63,811 nt of DNA from positions 124,857-188,667 of the forward strand of contig NZ_LJYG01000116.1 of the NCBI RefSeq assembly GCF_001440035.1, in the 5' to 3' direction. The position numbers were made by a program, and so were the translations under genes. Below are positions 16,885 through 25,926 of the stretch, in pieces. This DNA comes from Bradyrhizobium manausense. GTDB lineage: Bacteria; Pseudomonadota; Alphaproteobacteria; Rhizobiales; Xanthobacteraceae. The notes beneath the pieces are model-generated. The model did not search any database. It was given only the letters and a program-made list of their open reading frames with translations, and was not told where the DNA came from. Each line of letters begins with the position of its first letter. Positions within the stretch are counted from its first letter, which is position 1.

Positions 16885-18526
16885 AGACGCGCTCCTTGAA
16901 GGGTTCGACGCCGAGGCGCTTCACGGTGTCCATGAACAGCTCTTCGGGCCGCTCGCGCAGCGCGAGATAGGCCTCCACGACGTCCTCGATGACATCGGCG
17001 ACTTCGTCGAACTTGACGCCCGGGCCGATCAAGGTGCCGAGCGCAGCGTTCTCGTCGGCGCGGCCTCCGATGGTGATCTGGTAGACCTCCTCTCCGTTTT
17101 TCTCGACGCCGAGAATGCCGATATGGCCGACATGATGGTGGCCGCAGGCATTGATGCAGCCGGAGATGTTGATGTGCAGACGGCCGATCAGGTTGGCGAG
17201 CTCGTGGTTGGCGAACCGCCGCGTCAGCTCCTGCGCGATCGGGATCGAGCGCGCATTGGCCAGCGAGCAATAGTCCAGGCCCGGACAGGCGATGATGTCG
17301 GTGATCAGATTGACGTTGGGCGTGGCGAGGCCAAGCTTGTCGAGTGCCTTCCACAGTGCCGGCAGATCGCGCTTGGCGACGTGCGGCAGCGCCAAATTCT
17401 GTTCGTGGCCGACGCGGATCTCGCCGAACGAATATTTGTCGGCGAGATCGGCCAGCGCCTCCATCTGCTCCGCGGTCGCATCGCCTGGGGGCTTGCCGAT
17501 TGGCTTCAGCGAGATGGTCACGATGGAATAGCCCTGCACCTTGTGCGGGGCCACCGAATTCTTGCGCCATGCCTCGAAGTCGGCGTCGGCCGCGGCCTGA
17601 CGCAGTTCATCCGGCATGTGCGGCAGCTTCTCGTAATTCGGGTAGGAGAAGCGGGAGCGGATGTCCTCGATCACCTCGTCGTCGATCTGGAGCGAGGAAT
17701 TGCGGATGTGCTGCCATTCCTCCTCGACCTCGCGCGAGAATTTCTCGATGCCGAGCTCGTGCACCAGGATCTTGATGCGCGCCTTGTAGATGTTGTCGCG
17801 GCGGCCGTACTGGTTGTAGACACGCAGGATAGCCTCGATATAGCTGAGGATATCGCGGCCATGCACGAAATGCTTGATGGTCTTGCCGATGAACGGCGTG
17901 CGGCCGAGACCGCCGCCGACCAGAACCTCGAAGCCGGTCTCGCCCTTCTCGTTCTTGATCAGCTTCAGACCGATGTCGTGGATCTTGATCGCGGCGCGGT
18001 CATGATCCGACGCGGTGATCGCGATCTTGAACTTGCGCGGCAGGAACGAGAACTCCGGATGCAGCGTGGTGTGCTGGCGGATCAGCTCCGACCAGATGCG
18101 GGGATCCTCGATCTCGCCGGGTGCGACACCGGCCCACTGGTCCGAGGTGACGTTGCGCATGTTGTTGCCGGAGGTCTGCATCGCATGGATGCCGACCTTG
18201 GCGAGATCTTCCAGCGCGTCCGGCAGCTCGGCGAGCTTGATCCAGTTGAACTGGATGTTCTGCCGGGTGGTGAAATGGCCGTAGCCGCGGTCATATTTGC
18301 GCGCAACATGGGCGAGCGCGCGCAGCTGGTTCGTCGCCAGCGTCCCGTAGGGAATCGCCACGCGGAACATGTAGGCGTGCAGTTGCAGATAGACGCCGTT
18401 CTGGAGGCGCAGGATCTTGAACTCGTCCTCGGTGAGCTCGCCCGAGAGGCGGCGCTTCACCTGGTCGCGGAACTCCGAGACGCGCTCGTTGACGAGCGTG
18501 CGGTCGATTTCGTCGTAAGCGTACAT
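16871..18526 (-). CDS. cysI: Sulfite reductase, siroheme/[4Fe-4S] subunit (CysI-type)
   Basis: 551 residues in the nitrite/sulfite reductase fold (two ferredoxin-like repeats plus two siroheme domains). The cluster and siroheme ligands are ACPGLDYC (about 412-419) and SGCINACGHHHVG (about 450-462). Other family segments are GHFTTRQNIQFNWI and TSGNNMRNVTSDQWAGVAP. It reduces sulfite to sulfide. There is no adjacent cysJ flavoprotein, so electrons probably come from ferredoxin or another donor, with DUF934/DUF2849 proteins as likely helpers. Confidence 0.94.
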   Translation of the reverse strand: MYAYDEIDRTLVNERVSEFRDQVKRRLSGELTEDEFKILRLQNGVYLQLHAYMFRVAIPYGTLATNQLRALAHVARKYDRGYGHFTTRQNIQFNWIKLAELPDALEDLAKVGIHAMQTSGNNMRNVTSDQWAGVAPGEIEDPRIWSELIRQHTTLHPEFSFLPRKFKIAITASDHDRAAIKIHDIGLKLIKNEKGETGFEVLVGGGLGRTPFIGKTIKHFVHGRDILSYIEAILRVYNQYGRRDNIYKARIKILVHELGIEKFSREVEEEWQHIRNSSLQIDDEVIEDIRSRFSYPNYEKLPHMPDELRQAAADADFEAWRKNSVAPHKVQGYSIVTISLKPIGKPPGDATAEQMEALADLADKYSFGEIRVGHEQNLALPHVAKRDLPALWKALDKLGLATPNVNLITDIIACPGLDYCSLANARSIPIAQELTRRFANHELANLIGRLHINISGCINACGHHHVGHIGILGVEKNGEEVYQITIGGRADENAALGTLIGPGVKFDEVADVIEDVVEAYLALRERPEELFMDTVKRLGVEPFKERVYATR

Positions 18527-18537
18527 CAGCGAATGCC

Positions 18538-18855
18538 TTAAGCCTGGGCCGACTGACCGATGGTCACGCCGGTGCGGCGGATCTGTTCGCGCAGATTGCC
18601 GGGTTCGATCTTGCCGTCTGCGCCGACCTGCACCGGGGCGATATAGGCTCCCACGGCCCCGACGTCATCAGCCACGGATTCAGCAAGCAACGTTTTCGCC
18701 TCGTCGGAGTTGCGCACGATCGCGGCTTCCGAGAGGTCTGCGGACCAGCTCTTGGCGGCGGTGCGGTAGACCACGATGCCGTCCCAGGTCCGGTTGGCGG
18801 TCACAACCGAGGGGCCGGCGATTTTGATCTTCTTCTGTTCAAGCGGGGAGGTCAT
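18538..18855 (-). CDS. DUF2849 domain protein of the cys operon
   Basis: A 105-residue soluble protein; recognisable segments are NRTWDGIVVYRTAAKSWSADL, EAKTLLAESVADDVGAVGAY and PGNLREQIRRTGVTI. DUF2849 proteins are found next to cysI in many alphaproteobacteria but have no known activity. It starts 4 bases inside the end of cysG (ATG overlapping the stop) and ends 11 bases before cysI, so it is translated as part of the operon. Confidence 0.88.
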   Translation of the reverse strand: MTSPLEQKKIKIAGPSVVTANRTWDGIVVYRTAAKSWSADLSEAAIVRNSDEAKTLLAESVADDVGAVGAYIAPVQVGADGKIEPGNLREQIRRTGVTIGQSAQA

Positions 18856-20276
18856 TCGGCTGCATCCAATAGGTCAGAGATGATTTGCTTCGGGGTTTGA
18901 CGACGAAGCGACCCGGCATGCCGGACCACGTCGCCGATGATGAGGATGGCGGGACCGCCATGGGTCTGCCGCACCAGCTCAGGCAGATCGCGCAGCATGC
19001 CGATCGCGCCTTGCGCGTCCGGCCGCGTGACACGGGCGAACACGCCGACCGGCGTCTCCGGCGAGCGGCCGGCGGCGAACAGGCCGGCGCGCACGGCAGG
19101 TGCCGCGGTCATGCCCATGTAAACAACGACGGTCATTTTGGCGTCGGTCAGCGTCGACCAGTCGACGGTCTCTGCATCGCGCGCCTTGTGCGCCGTGAGG
19201 AAGGTGATGCGGGTGGCTTCATGACGGTAAGTGAGCGGCACCTCGAAATCGGCAGCGCCGCCGAGGCCGGCGGTAATGCCGGGGATGATCGAATAGGCAA
19301 CGCCCGCCGCGCGCAGCGCCTCCACCTCTTCGCCGCCGCGGCCGAATACGAAGGGATCACCGCCCTTCAGTCGCACCACGCGCTGACCGGCTTGCGCGGC
19401 CTCGATCATGCGCTTGTCGATGGCGTCCTGGCCGATGCCGGGCTTGCCGACGCGACGGCCGACCGCAACGCGCGTGGTATCACGACGAATGCGATCGAGA
19501 ATCTCCCCCGAGACCAGCTCGTCGTGGAAGACGATGTCGGCATCCTGCAATGCGCGCAGCGCCTTGATGGTGAGAAGGTCAGGATCGCCAGGGCCGGCGC
19601 CGACCAGCGCAACCGAGCCTTCCGGCTTGTCGTCACGCGCAAAATCGGACGGATCGGAAATAGCCTTCAGCGCCGCGCCGGCCTCGCTGTTGCGGCCAGC
19701 CAGCACGGCTGCGCCGATCGGACCATCGATCACGCGCTCCCAGAAGCGGCGGCGCAGCGGAAACTCGGCGATGCGCTCGTTGATGGATTTGCGGAAGCCG
19801 CCGATGAACTCGGCGAGCTCGCCGATCCGCGCCGGCAGCAGCGCCTCGATCTTCTCGCGCACGCGCCGCGCCACCACCGGCGAGGTGCCGCCGGTGCCGA
19901 TTGCGACCACGACATCGCCGCGATCGACGATGGCCGGGAAGATGAAGCTGGAATGTTCGAGGTCGTCCATGACGTTGACGGGCAGACCAAGCGATTTTGC
20001 CCGCGCCGACATCGCCACGCCAATATCGCCTGCGCCGGCGCAGACGATCGCAATGACACCGCCAAGATCAGATGCGAGCGGATCGCCGGAGGCGATCTCG
20101 ATAGGCGCGGTGTCGTCGGAGTGCAGACCCAGATCGTGATTGCCGTCGATCGCGTACACACGGATGCGCGCGCCGGCAGCGGCGAGAACGCGCAGTTTTG
20201 CGCGCAAAAGCTCACCCGCGCCGATGAGACCCACCGGGCCGGCCTTGAGATCGAGGAACACCGGCAAGAACCGCAT
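18852..20276 (-). CDS. cysG: Siroheme synthase CysG (trifunctional)
   Basis: 474 residues. The N-terminal half is the precorrin-2 dehydrogenase/ferrochelatase (GLIGAGELLRAKLRVLAAAGA, SSFIFPAIVDRGDVVVAIGTGGTSPVVARRVR); from about 223 the C-terminal half is uroporphyrinogen-III methyltransferase (VGAGPGDPDLLTIKALRALQ, VRLKGGDPFVFGRGGEE, YSIIPGITAGLGG). Together they make siroheme for CysI. It is the first gene of the minus-strand sulfate assimilation operon; a -35/-10 pair (TTGCAC, 17 bases, TATAGA on the minus strand) lies about 45 bases upstream. Confidence 0.96.
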   Translation of the reverse strand: MRFLPVFLDLKAGPVGLIGAGELLRAKLRVLAAAGARIRVYAIDGNHDLGLHSDDTAPIEIASGDPLASDLGGVIAIVCAGAGDIGVAMSARAKSLGLPVNVMDDLEHSSFIFPAIVDRGDVVVAIGTGGTSPVVARRVREKIEALLPARIGELAEFIGGFRKSINERIAEFPLRRRFWERVIDGPIGAAVLAGRNSEAGAALKAISDPSDFARDDKPEGSVALVGAGPGDPDLLTIKALRALQDADIVFHDELVSGEILDRIRRDTTRVAVGRRVGKPGIGQDAIDKRMIEAAQAGQRVVRLKGGDPFVFGRGGEEVEALRAAGVAYSIIPGITAGLGGAADFEVPLTYRHEATRITFLTAHKARDAETVDWSTLTDAKMTVVVYMGMTAAPAVRAGLFAAGRSPETPVGVFARVTRPDAQGAIGMLRDLPELVRQTHGGPAILIIGDVVRHAGSLRRQTPKQIISDLLDAAE

Positions 20277-20419
20277 GCGATACTCGCTTCCCCCACATCC
20301 GGGGTTGACTGGAATTATTTTCTATATATGTGTCATTTCGAGCGTGCAAAGAGAAAATTTTTTCTTCTCTTCCGCACCGCAACTATAGAAAATTCGCCTC
20401 CAAACGCAAAGTGGCAGAG
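20277..20419. promoter_or_regulatory. Divergent control region of the cysG and cysD operons
   Basis: This 143-base A/T-rich interval separates two divergent sulfur operons. It has a 10-bp inverted repeat, ATTTTCTATA (20317-20326) and TATAGAAAAT (20384-20393), so that each operon has a TATAGA -10-like element facing outward. For the minus strand TTGCAC (complement of 20344-20349) lies exactly 17 bases upstream of TATAGA. The plus-strand -35 position (TTTCTT, 20361-20366) is poor, which suggests activator dependence. Nested in the centre is a second inverted repeat, AAGAGAA (20349-20355), 9 bases, TTCTCTT (20365-20371), a candidate operator for a CysB-like LysR regulator. Promoter use is inferred. 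Confidence 0.6.
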
Positions 20420-21307
20420 ATGCATCTTCTCAAGACCGATTCCGGCACAGATGGGCTGAGCTTCGCAGCTTCCGTTTCCGAGCAAGTTCCGGTCGAGCAG
20501 ACCGCCCCGAGCATGGACCATCTCGACCAGCTCGAAGCCCAGAGCATCTACATTTTCCGCGAGGCGTTTGCGCGTCTGAAAAAGATCGCCCTGCTATGGT
20601 CGCTCGGCAAGGATTCCAACGTGATGATCTGGCTGGCGCGGAAGGCGTTCTTCGGCCGCGTGCCGTTCCCGGCGCTCCACGTCGACACCGGCAAGAAGTT
20701 TCCGGAGATGTATCGCTTCCGCGATCACTACGGAAAGGAGTGGGAACTCGATCTGCGCGTCGAGCCTTGCCCGCCCATCGATGCCGTCGACCCAACGCTG
20801 CCGCCCGCCGCCCGTTCCGCCGCGCGCAAGACCGAAGGTCTCAAGATGGCGCTGGCCAAATACGGCTTTGACGGCCTGATCGCCGGCATTCGCCGCGACG
20901 AGGAAGCCACCCGCGCCAAGGAGCGCGTGTTCTCGCCGCGCGGCCTCGAAGGCAATTGGGACGTCCGCGACCAGCCGCCGGAGTTCTGGGACCATTTCAA
21001 CGCCTCGCCGCCGCAGGGCGCGCATTTGCGCATCCATCCGATCCTGCATTGGACCGAGGCCGACATCTGGGCCTACACCAAGCGCGAGAACATCCCGATC
21101 ATCCCGCTCTATCTGGCCAAGGACGGCAAGCGCTATCGCTCGCTGGGCGATCAGGACATCACCAATCCGGTCGCATCGTCAGCGTCGAACATCGACGAGA
21201 TCCTGGCCGAGCTCGAACAGACCAAGGTGCCGGAGCGTGCCGGCCGCGCGCTCGACCACGAGACCGAGGACGCTTTCGAGCGCCTGCGCGTCGCCGGCTA
21301 TCTCTGA
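20420..21307 (+). CDS. cysD: Sulfate adenylyltransferase subunit 2 (CysD)
   Basis: 295 residues: the PP-loop ATP-pyrophosphatase motif is ALLWSLGKDSNVMIWLARKAF, followed by PFPALHVDTGKKFPEMY, RRDEEATRAKER, HPILHWTEADIW and the C-terminal LGDQDITNPVASSASNIDEIL. It activates sulfate to APS with the GTPase CysN. The start ATG 20420 is preferred; a frame running upstream to 20330 would enter the promoter region. The gene ends 20 bases before cysNC. Confidence 0.96.
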   Translation: MHLLKTDSGTDGLSFAASVSEQVPVEQTAPSMDHLDQLEAQSIYIFREAFARLKKIALLWSLGKDSNVMIWLARKAFFGRVPFPALHVDTGKKFPEMYRFRDHYGKEWELDLRVEPCPPIDAVDPTLPPAARSAARKTEGLKMALAKYGFDGLIAGIRRDEEATRAKERVFSPRGLEGNWDVRDQPPEFWDHFNASPPQGAHLRIHPILHWTEADIWAYTKRENIPIIPLYLAKDGKRYRSLGDQDITNPVASSASNIDEILAELEQTKVPERAGRALDHETEDAFERLRVAGYL

Positions 21308-21327
21308 TTCAAGGACGCATCGCGGTC

Positions 21328-23244
21328 ATGAACATGCTCGTCACCCCCACCTCGCCCGCCACGCCGAACGGGACCACGCGTCCGCAAGTGCGCATCGTCA
21401 TCGTCGGCCATGTCGACCATGGCAAGTCGACGCTGGTCGGCCGCCTCCTGCATGAGACGGGCAGCCTGCCCGACGGCAAGCTTGAAATGCTCAAAGCCGT
21501 CAGCGCGCGGCGCGGCATGCCGTTCGAATGGTCGTTCCTGCTCGACGCGCTCCAGACCGAGCGCGACCAGGGCATCACCATCGACACCACGCAGATCCGC
21601 TTCCGCACCAATTCGCGCGACATCGTGCTGATCGACGCGCCCGGCCATGCCGAATTTCTGCGCAACATGATCACCGGCGCCTCGCAGGCCGACGGCGCGG
21701 TGCTGATCATCGATGCGCTCGAAGGCGTGCGCGACCAGACCCGCCGTCACGGCTATCTCCTGCACCTGCTCGGCGTGAAGCAGGTCGCAGTAGTCGTCAA
21801 CAAGATGGACCGCGTCGACTTCTCCGCTGATCGCTTCAAGGAGATCAGCGACGAGATTTCCGCGCATCTCAACGGCCTCGGCGTGACGCCGACGGCGGTG
21901 ATCCCGATCTCCGCGCGCGACGGCGACGGCGTTGCGGAGCGCACCGGCCGCATCGGCTGGTACAAGGGTCCGACCGTGGTCGAGGCGCTGGATCGGCTGG
22001 AGCCGGCGCGGCCGCTGGAAGCGTTGGCGCTGCGGATGCCGGTGCAGGCGATCTACAAGTTCGATGATCGCCGCATCGTGGCAGGCCGCATCGAATCCGG
22101 CAGCCTCATCGCAGGCGACGAAATCGTGATCATGCCGGCCGGCAAGATCGCCAGGATCAAGTCGGTCGAGAGCTGGCCCGTGACGCCGCTCGGCAGCCGC
22201 CAGGGGGCGGGCCGCTCGGTCGGCATCACGCTCGACCGCGAATTGTTCGTCGAGCGCGGCGATATCATCGCGCATGCGAGCACAGCCCCGCGCGAGACGC
22301 GGCGGCTTCGCGCGCGCATCTTCTGGCTGCACGACAAGCCGCTCGCCAAGGGCGATCAGCTCTTGGTGCGCTGCGGGCCGAAGGAAAGCCGCGCCACGGT
22401 CGTCGCCATCGAGAAGGCGGTCGATCCGGGCGAGCTCTCGAGCAGCGAGAACAAGGCGATCGGCCGCAACCATGTCGGCGAGATCGACATTTCTCTTTCG
22501 AATCCGATTGCAACCGATCCCTACACCGAGAATCCGCGCACCGGCCGTCTCGTGATCGAAGTCGCGGGGCGCATCGCCGGCGGTGGCCTGGTGCTGTCGG
22601 TCGATGCCGGCCAGCGCGCCGTGCCCGTCGATATCGTGCCGGTGGAATCGGCGCTCCGTCCCGACGAGCGCTCAGCGCGCTATCGCCACAACGGCGCCGT
22701 GGTCTGGCTTACGGGTCTGCCGGCCTCCGGCAAGTCGACGCTGGCAAAAGCACTGGAGCGGCGTTTGTTCACCAATGGCGGCTCGCCCATCCTGCTCGAC
22801 GGCGACACGCTGCGCGCCGGGCTCAACGGCGATCTCGGCTTCTCCGCCGCTGATCGCAGTGAGAACATCCGCCGGCTTGCCGAGGTCGCGACGCATCTGG
22901 CGCGCAATGGCCATATCGCGATCGTCGCCGCCGTCTCCCCGTCGCGCGAGGACCGTGCCACCGCCCGCCGCATCGCCGACATCGCGTTCCGCGAAATCCA
23001 CGTCGCGACACCGGCGCAAGTGTGCGAAGAGCGTGACCCCAAGGGCCACTACAAGAAGGCCCGCGCAGGTGCGCTGGCCTCCTTTACAGGCATCGGCAAC
23101 GACTACGAGGCGCCGCAAGCCGCTGAGCTCGTGATCGACACGTCGAAGCGGACGGTTGCGGATGCCACGGATGAGATCGAGCAGATGCTGAAGTCGTCAG
23201 GCGTGCTGTTCGACGAAGTCGTGGACCTCGCCGCGAATATTTGA
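21328..23244 (+). CDS. cysNC: Bifunctional sulfate adenylyltransferase subunit 1 / adenylylsulfate kinase (CysN-CysC fusion)
   Basis: 638 residues. The N-terminal part is the CysN GTPase: GHVDHGKST (27-35), a DAPGH switch region, NKMD. From about residue 455 the C-terminal part is APS kinase: LTGLPASGKSTLAKALE (P-loop about 462-471), LDGDTLRAGLNGDLGF and AAVSPSREDRATAR. It drives APS synthesis and phosphorylates APS to PAPS, as in NodQ-type proteins. ATG 21328 follows AAGGA about 13 bases upstream. Because CysH in this cluster is the APS-using type, PAPS from the kinase domain may serve sulfation. Confidence 0.96.
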   Translation: MNMLVTPTSPATPNGTTRPQVRIVIVGHVDHGKSTLVGRLLHETGSLPDGKLEMLKAVSARRGMPFEWSFLLDALQTERDQGITIDTTQIRFRTNSRDIVLIDAPGHAEFLRNMITGASQADGAVLIIDALEGVRDQTRRHGYLLHLLGVKQVAVVVNKMDRVDFSADRFKEISDEISAHLNGLGVTPTAVIPISARDGDGVAERTGRIGWYKGPTVVEALDRLEPARPLEALALRMPVQAIYKFDDRRIVAGRIESGSLIAGDEIVIMPAGKIARIKSVESWPVTPLGSRQGAGRSVGITLDRELFVERGDIIAHASTAPRETRRLRARIFWLHDKPLAKGDQLLVRCGPKESRATVVAIEKAVDPGELSSSENKAIGRNHVGEIDISLSNPIATDPYTENPRTGRLVIEVAGRIAGGGLVLSVDAGQRAVPVDIVPVESALRPDERSARYRHNGAVVWLTGLPASGKSTLAKALERRLFTNGGSPILLDGDTLRAGLNGDLGFSAADRSENIRRLAEVATHLARNGHIAIVAAVSPSREDRATARRIADIAFREIHVATPAQVCEERDPKGHYKKARAGALASFTGIGNDYEAPQAAELVIDTSKRTVADATDEIEQMLKSSGVLFDEVVDLAANI

Positions 23245-23620
23245 GCGGCCGATTGTCGCGCCACATCATCGGTGTCGTCCCGGCGAAGGCCGGGACCCAT
23301 ACCGCGTGATCTTCCGGTGGGGATGAGGTGCGAGTCCCGGACTCCTAATCGTCGCCAAATTTTCTCCCTGTGGTTATGGGTCCCGGCATCGCCGGGACGA
23401 CACCGGGGAGAGATCGCGCCCATTACTTTGGCATTTGCCCCCTAGGTGCCGCCCTCACGGGCCCACACTCCGTCTTGACATTTTGACAGACGCTCAGGGG
23501 TCTTCTCACCGCCCCGATTTTGAGGCTAATAGGTCTCGAAAGCTGCCCCCTGTGGGCGCATTTTGCTGCTGCCGGGTCAAAAGCAGCCAAAAACAGCCAT
23601 TTCCAACAAGAAAGCCCATC
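23245..23620. other. Intergenic region between cysNC and glcB
   Basis: 376 bases containing the dispersed inverted repeat at 23272-23403, then about 215 bases up to glcB. The part from 23460 to 23620 is the probable promoter and leader of glcB; no confident -35/-10 pair or coding frame was identified. Confidence 0.5.
23272..23403. repeat. Dispersed inverted repeat (GTGTCGTCCCGGCGAAGGCCGGG family)
   Basis: The left arm GTGTCGTCCCGGCGAAGGCC with GGGACCCATA pairs with TATGGGTCCCGGCATC and GCCGGGACGACAC at the right. It starts 27 bases after the cysNC stop and probably forms the 3' end structure of the cysDNC transcript. A half copy is at 37331-37352 and a degenerate one near 6075-6105. Confidence 0.8.
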
Positions 23621-25786
23621 ATGAAACGCGTCGACGCCCACGGATTGAAGATCGCCCCCGTCCTTTTCGATTTCATCGCCAAGGAAGCCGCACCGAAAAC
23701 GGGGATCGCGCCGGATGCGTTCTGGGCCGGGGTGGCCGCGCTCATCAAGGAATTGGGGCCGAAGAACCGCTCGCTGCTGGCCTTTCGTGATCAGCTCCAG
23801 GCCAAGATCGACGAATGGCACCGCGCCCACAAAGGCAAGGCGTTCGCTCTCGATGCCTACACCGCTTTCCTCAAGGAGATCGGCTATCTCGTCCCCGAGC
23901 CGGCGACGCAGAAGGTCGAGACCGCCAATGTCGACGAGGAGATCGGCAAGATCTGCGGCCCGCAGCTGGTGGTGCCGCTCACCAATGCGCGCTACGCGCT
24001 GAACGCGGCGAATGCGCGCTGGGGCTCGCTCTATGACGCCTTCTACGGCACCGACGCGATCCCGCACGATCCGTCCGAAACCGGCAAGGGTTACAACAAG
24101 GCGCGCGGCGACAAGGTGATCGCCAAAGCCAAGGCGTTCCTCGATACCGCCGTACCGCTCGCAACCGGCAGCCACACCGATGTCACCGCCTATAGCGTCG
24201 TCGCCGGCCAGCTCGCGGTGAAGCTCAAGAGCGGCAACGCCACCGCGTTGAAGAACGCCGCGCAATTCGCCGGCTTCCAGGGCGATGCAGCGGCGCCTTC
24301 CGCCGTCCTGCTCGTCAACAACGGCCTGCATGTCGAGGTGACGATCAACCGTGGCAGCGCGATCGGCAAGGACGATCCGGCCGGTGTTGCCGACATGATC
24401 ATGGAGGCCGCAGTCTCCACCATTCTCGACATGGAAGACTCGGTCGCCGCGGTCGACGCCGAAGACAAGGTGCTGGTCTACCGCAACACGCTCGGCCTGA
24501 TGAATGGCACACTGTCCGCCGATTTCGAGAAGGGCGGCAAGACGCTGACGCGTTCGCTCAACGCCGATCGCAGCTACAAGACACCTGATGGCAAGGGCGA
24601 GGTGAAGCTGCATGGCCGCAGCCTGCTCCTGATGCGCAATTGCGGTCACCACATGTTCACCGACGCGGTGCTGGACGAGAACGGCGAAGAAGTGCCGGAA
24701 GGCCTGCTCGATGCCGCCGTCTCCGGGCTTCTTGCCATTCATGACTTGAAAGGCAACTCCAGGGTCAAGAACAGCCGCACGGGCTCGGCCTATATCGTCA
24801 AGCCGAAGATGCACGGCCCGGACGAGGTCTCGTTCACCTGCGAGATATTCGACCGAGTCGAGAAGATGTTGTCGCTGCCCGAGAACACGCTCAAAGTCGG
24901 CATCATGGACGAGGAGCGGCGCACCACCGTCAACCTCAAGGCCTGCATCCAGCGCGCCTCCAAGCGCATCATGTTCATCAACACCGGCTTCCTCGACCGC
25001 ACCGGCGACGAGATTCACACCTCGATGGAAGCGGGTCCGATGATCCGCAAGAACGAGATGAAGGCGCAGGCCTGGATCAAGGCCTATGAGGATTGGAACG
25101 TCGACATGGGCCTGACCTGTGGCCTGCCCGGGCATGCCCAGATCGGCAAGGGCATGTGGGCCGCGCCCGACAAGATGGCAGACATGCTGGCGCAGAAGCT
25201 TGGCCATCCGCAGGCCGGCGCCACCACGGCGTGGGTGCCCTCGCCGACCGCCGCGACCCTGCACGCGCTGCACTACCACCAGGTCAATGTCATCGCGCGC
25301 CAGCAGGAGCTGACCAAGGGCGGCCCGCGCGCAAAGCTCTCGGACATTCTCACCATTCCGGTCTCGAAGTCGAACTGGGCGCCCGATGACGTCAAGCAGG
25401 AGATCGACAACAACTGCCAGGGCATTCTGGGCTACGTCGTACGCTGGATCGACCAGGGCGTCGGCTGCTCCAAGGTGCCCGACATTCACGATGTCGGCCT
25501 GATGGAAGACCGCGCCACCTTGCGCATCTCCAGCCAGCATCTCGCCAACTGGTTGCACCAGGGCGTCATCACCGAGGCGCAGGTGATGGAATCGCTGAAG
25601 CGCATGGCCGTCGTCGTCGACAAGCAGAACGCGGGCGATCCGATCTACAAGCCGATGGCGCCCGCCTTCGACGGCGTCGCCTTCAAGGCCGCCTGCGACC
25701 TCATCTTCAAGGGGCGCGAGCAGCCGAACGGCTACACCGAATACATCCTCACCGCGCGCCGCCGCGAGGCCAAGGCGCTTGGCTAA
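23621..25786 (+). CDS. glcB: Malate synthase G
   Basis: 721 residues, the usual length of malate synthase G, which condenses glyoxylate and acetyl-CoA to malate in the glyoxylate route. Diagnostic segments are LYDAFYGTDAIPHDP, ARGDKVIAKAKAFLD, ILDMEDSVAAVDAEDKV, GIMDEERRTTVNLKACI, INTGFLDRTGDEIHTSMEAGPM and PDIHDVGLMEDRATLRISSQH. ATG 23621 gives the normal N-terminus MKRVDAHGLKIAPVL. A strong terminator follows. The cysteine and acid residues of the catalytic core appear intact. Confidence 0.97.
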   Translation: MKRVDAHGLKIAPVLFDFIAKEAAPKTGIAPDAFWAGVAALIKELGPKNRSLLAFRDQLQAKIDEWHRAHKGKAFALDAYTAFLKEIGYLVPEPATQKVETANVDEEIGKICGPQLVVPLTNARYALNAANARWGSLYDAFYGTDAIPHDPSETGKGYNKARGDKVIAKAKAFLDTAVPLATGSHTDVTAYSVVAGQLAVKLKSGNATALKNAAQFAGFQGDAAAPSAVLLVNNGLHVEVTINRGSAIGKDDPAGVADMIMEAAVSTILDMEDSVAAVDAEDKVLVYRNTLGLMNGTLSADFEKGGKTLTRSLNADRSYKTPDGKGEVKLHGRSLLLMRNCGHHMFTDAVLDENGEEVPEGLLDAAVSGLLAIHDLKGNSRVKNSRTGSAYIVKPKMHGPDEVSFTCEIFDRVEKMLSLPENTLKVGIMDEERRTTVNLKACIQRASKRIMFINTGFLDRTGDEIHTSMEAGPMIRKNEMKAQAWIKAYEDWNVDMGLTCGLPGHAQIGKGMWAAPDKMADMLAQKLGHPQAGATTAWVPSPTAATLHALHYHQVNVIARQQELTKGGPRAKLSDILTIPVSKSNWAPDDVKQEIDNNCQGILGYVVRWIDQGVGCSKVPDIHDVGLMEDRATLRISSQHLANWLHQGVITEAQVMESLKRMAVVVDKQNAGDPIYKPMAPAFDGVAFKAACDLIFKGREQPNGYTEYILTARRREAKALG

Positions 25787-25840
25787 GAGGCGCTTGGCTG
25801 AGAAGGCGCTGGGCTGAGGCCGTTTGTTCGAACGTTGAAA

Positions 25841-25866
25841 GCCCCGACGTGAGCCGGGGCTTTTTT
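25841..25866 (+). terminator. Rho-independent terminator after glcB
   Basis: The stem GCCCCG (25841-25846) and CGGGGC (25855-25860) is followed by TTTTTT, 55 bases past the glcB stop. An A-run precedes it on the other side, so it could also end transcripts from the minus strand. Confidence 0.85.
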
Positions 25867-25877
25867 GTTGCGCACCC

Positions 25878-25912
25878 GTAGCCCGGATGGAGCGAAGCGC
25901 AATCCGGGCTAC
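25878..25912. repeat. Compact palindromic repeat (GTAGCCCGGATGGAGCG family)
   Basis: A single-unit copy, GTAGCCCGGATGGAGCGAAG followed by CGCAATCCGGGCTAC, in which the ends are inverse. It lies between the glcB terminator and the convergent small membrane protein gene. Same family as 2122-2221 and 3854-3936. Confidence 0.8.
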
Positions 25913-25926
25913 AAACTGAGACCGCG

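Noticed and set aside
16679..18541. 620-codon plus-strand frame opposite cysI
   Set aside because: Shadow of the well-conserved sulfite reductase gene; its composition (LDRDGRG, Arg/Asp-rich) is typical of an antisense frame.
23423..25558. 711-codon frame on the minus strand opposite glcB
   Set aside because: It mirrors glcB exactly, is rich in Arg, His and Val as expected from reversed high-GC codons, and has no protein family features. glcB on the plus strand is unambiguous.
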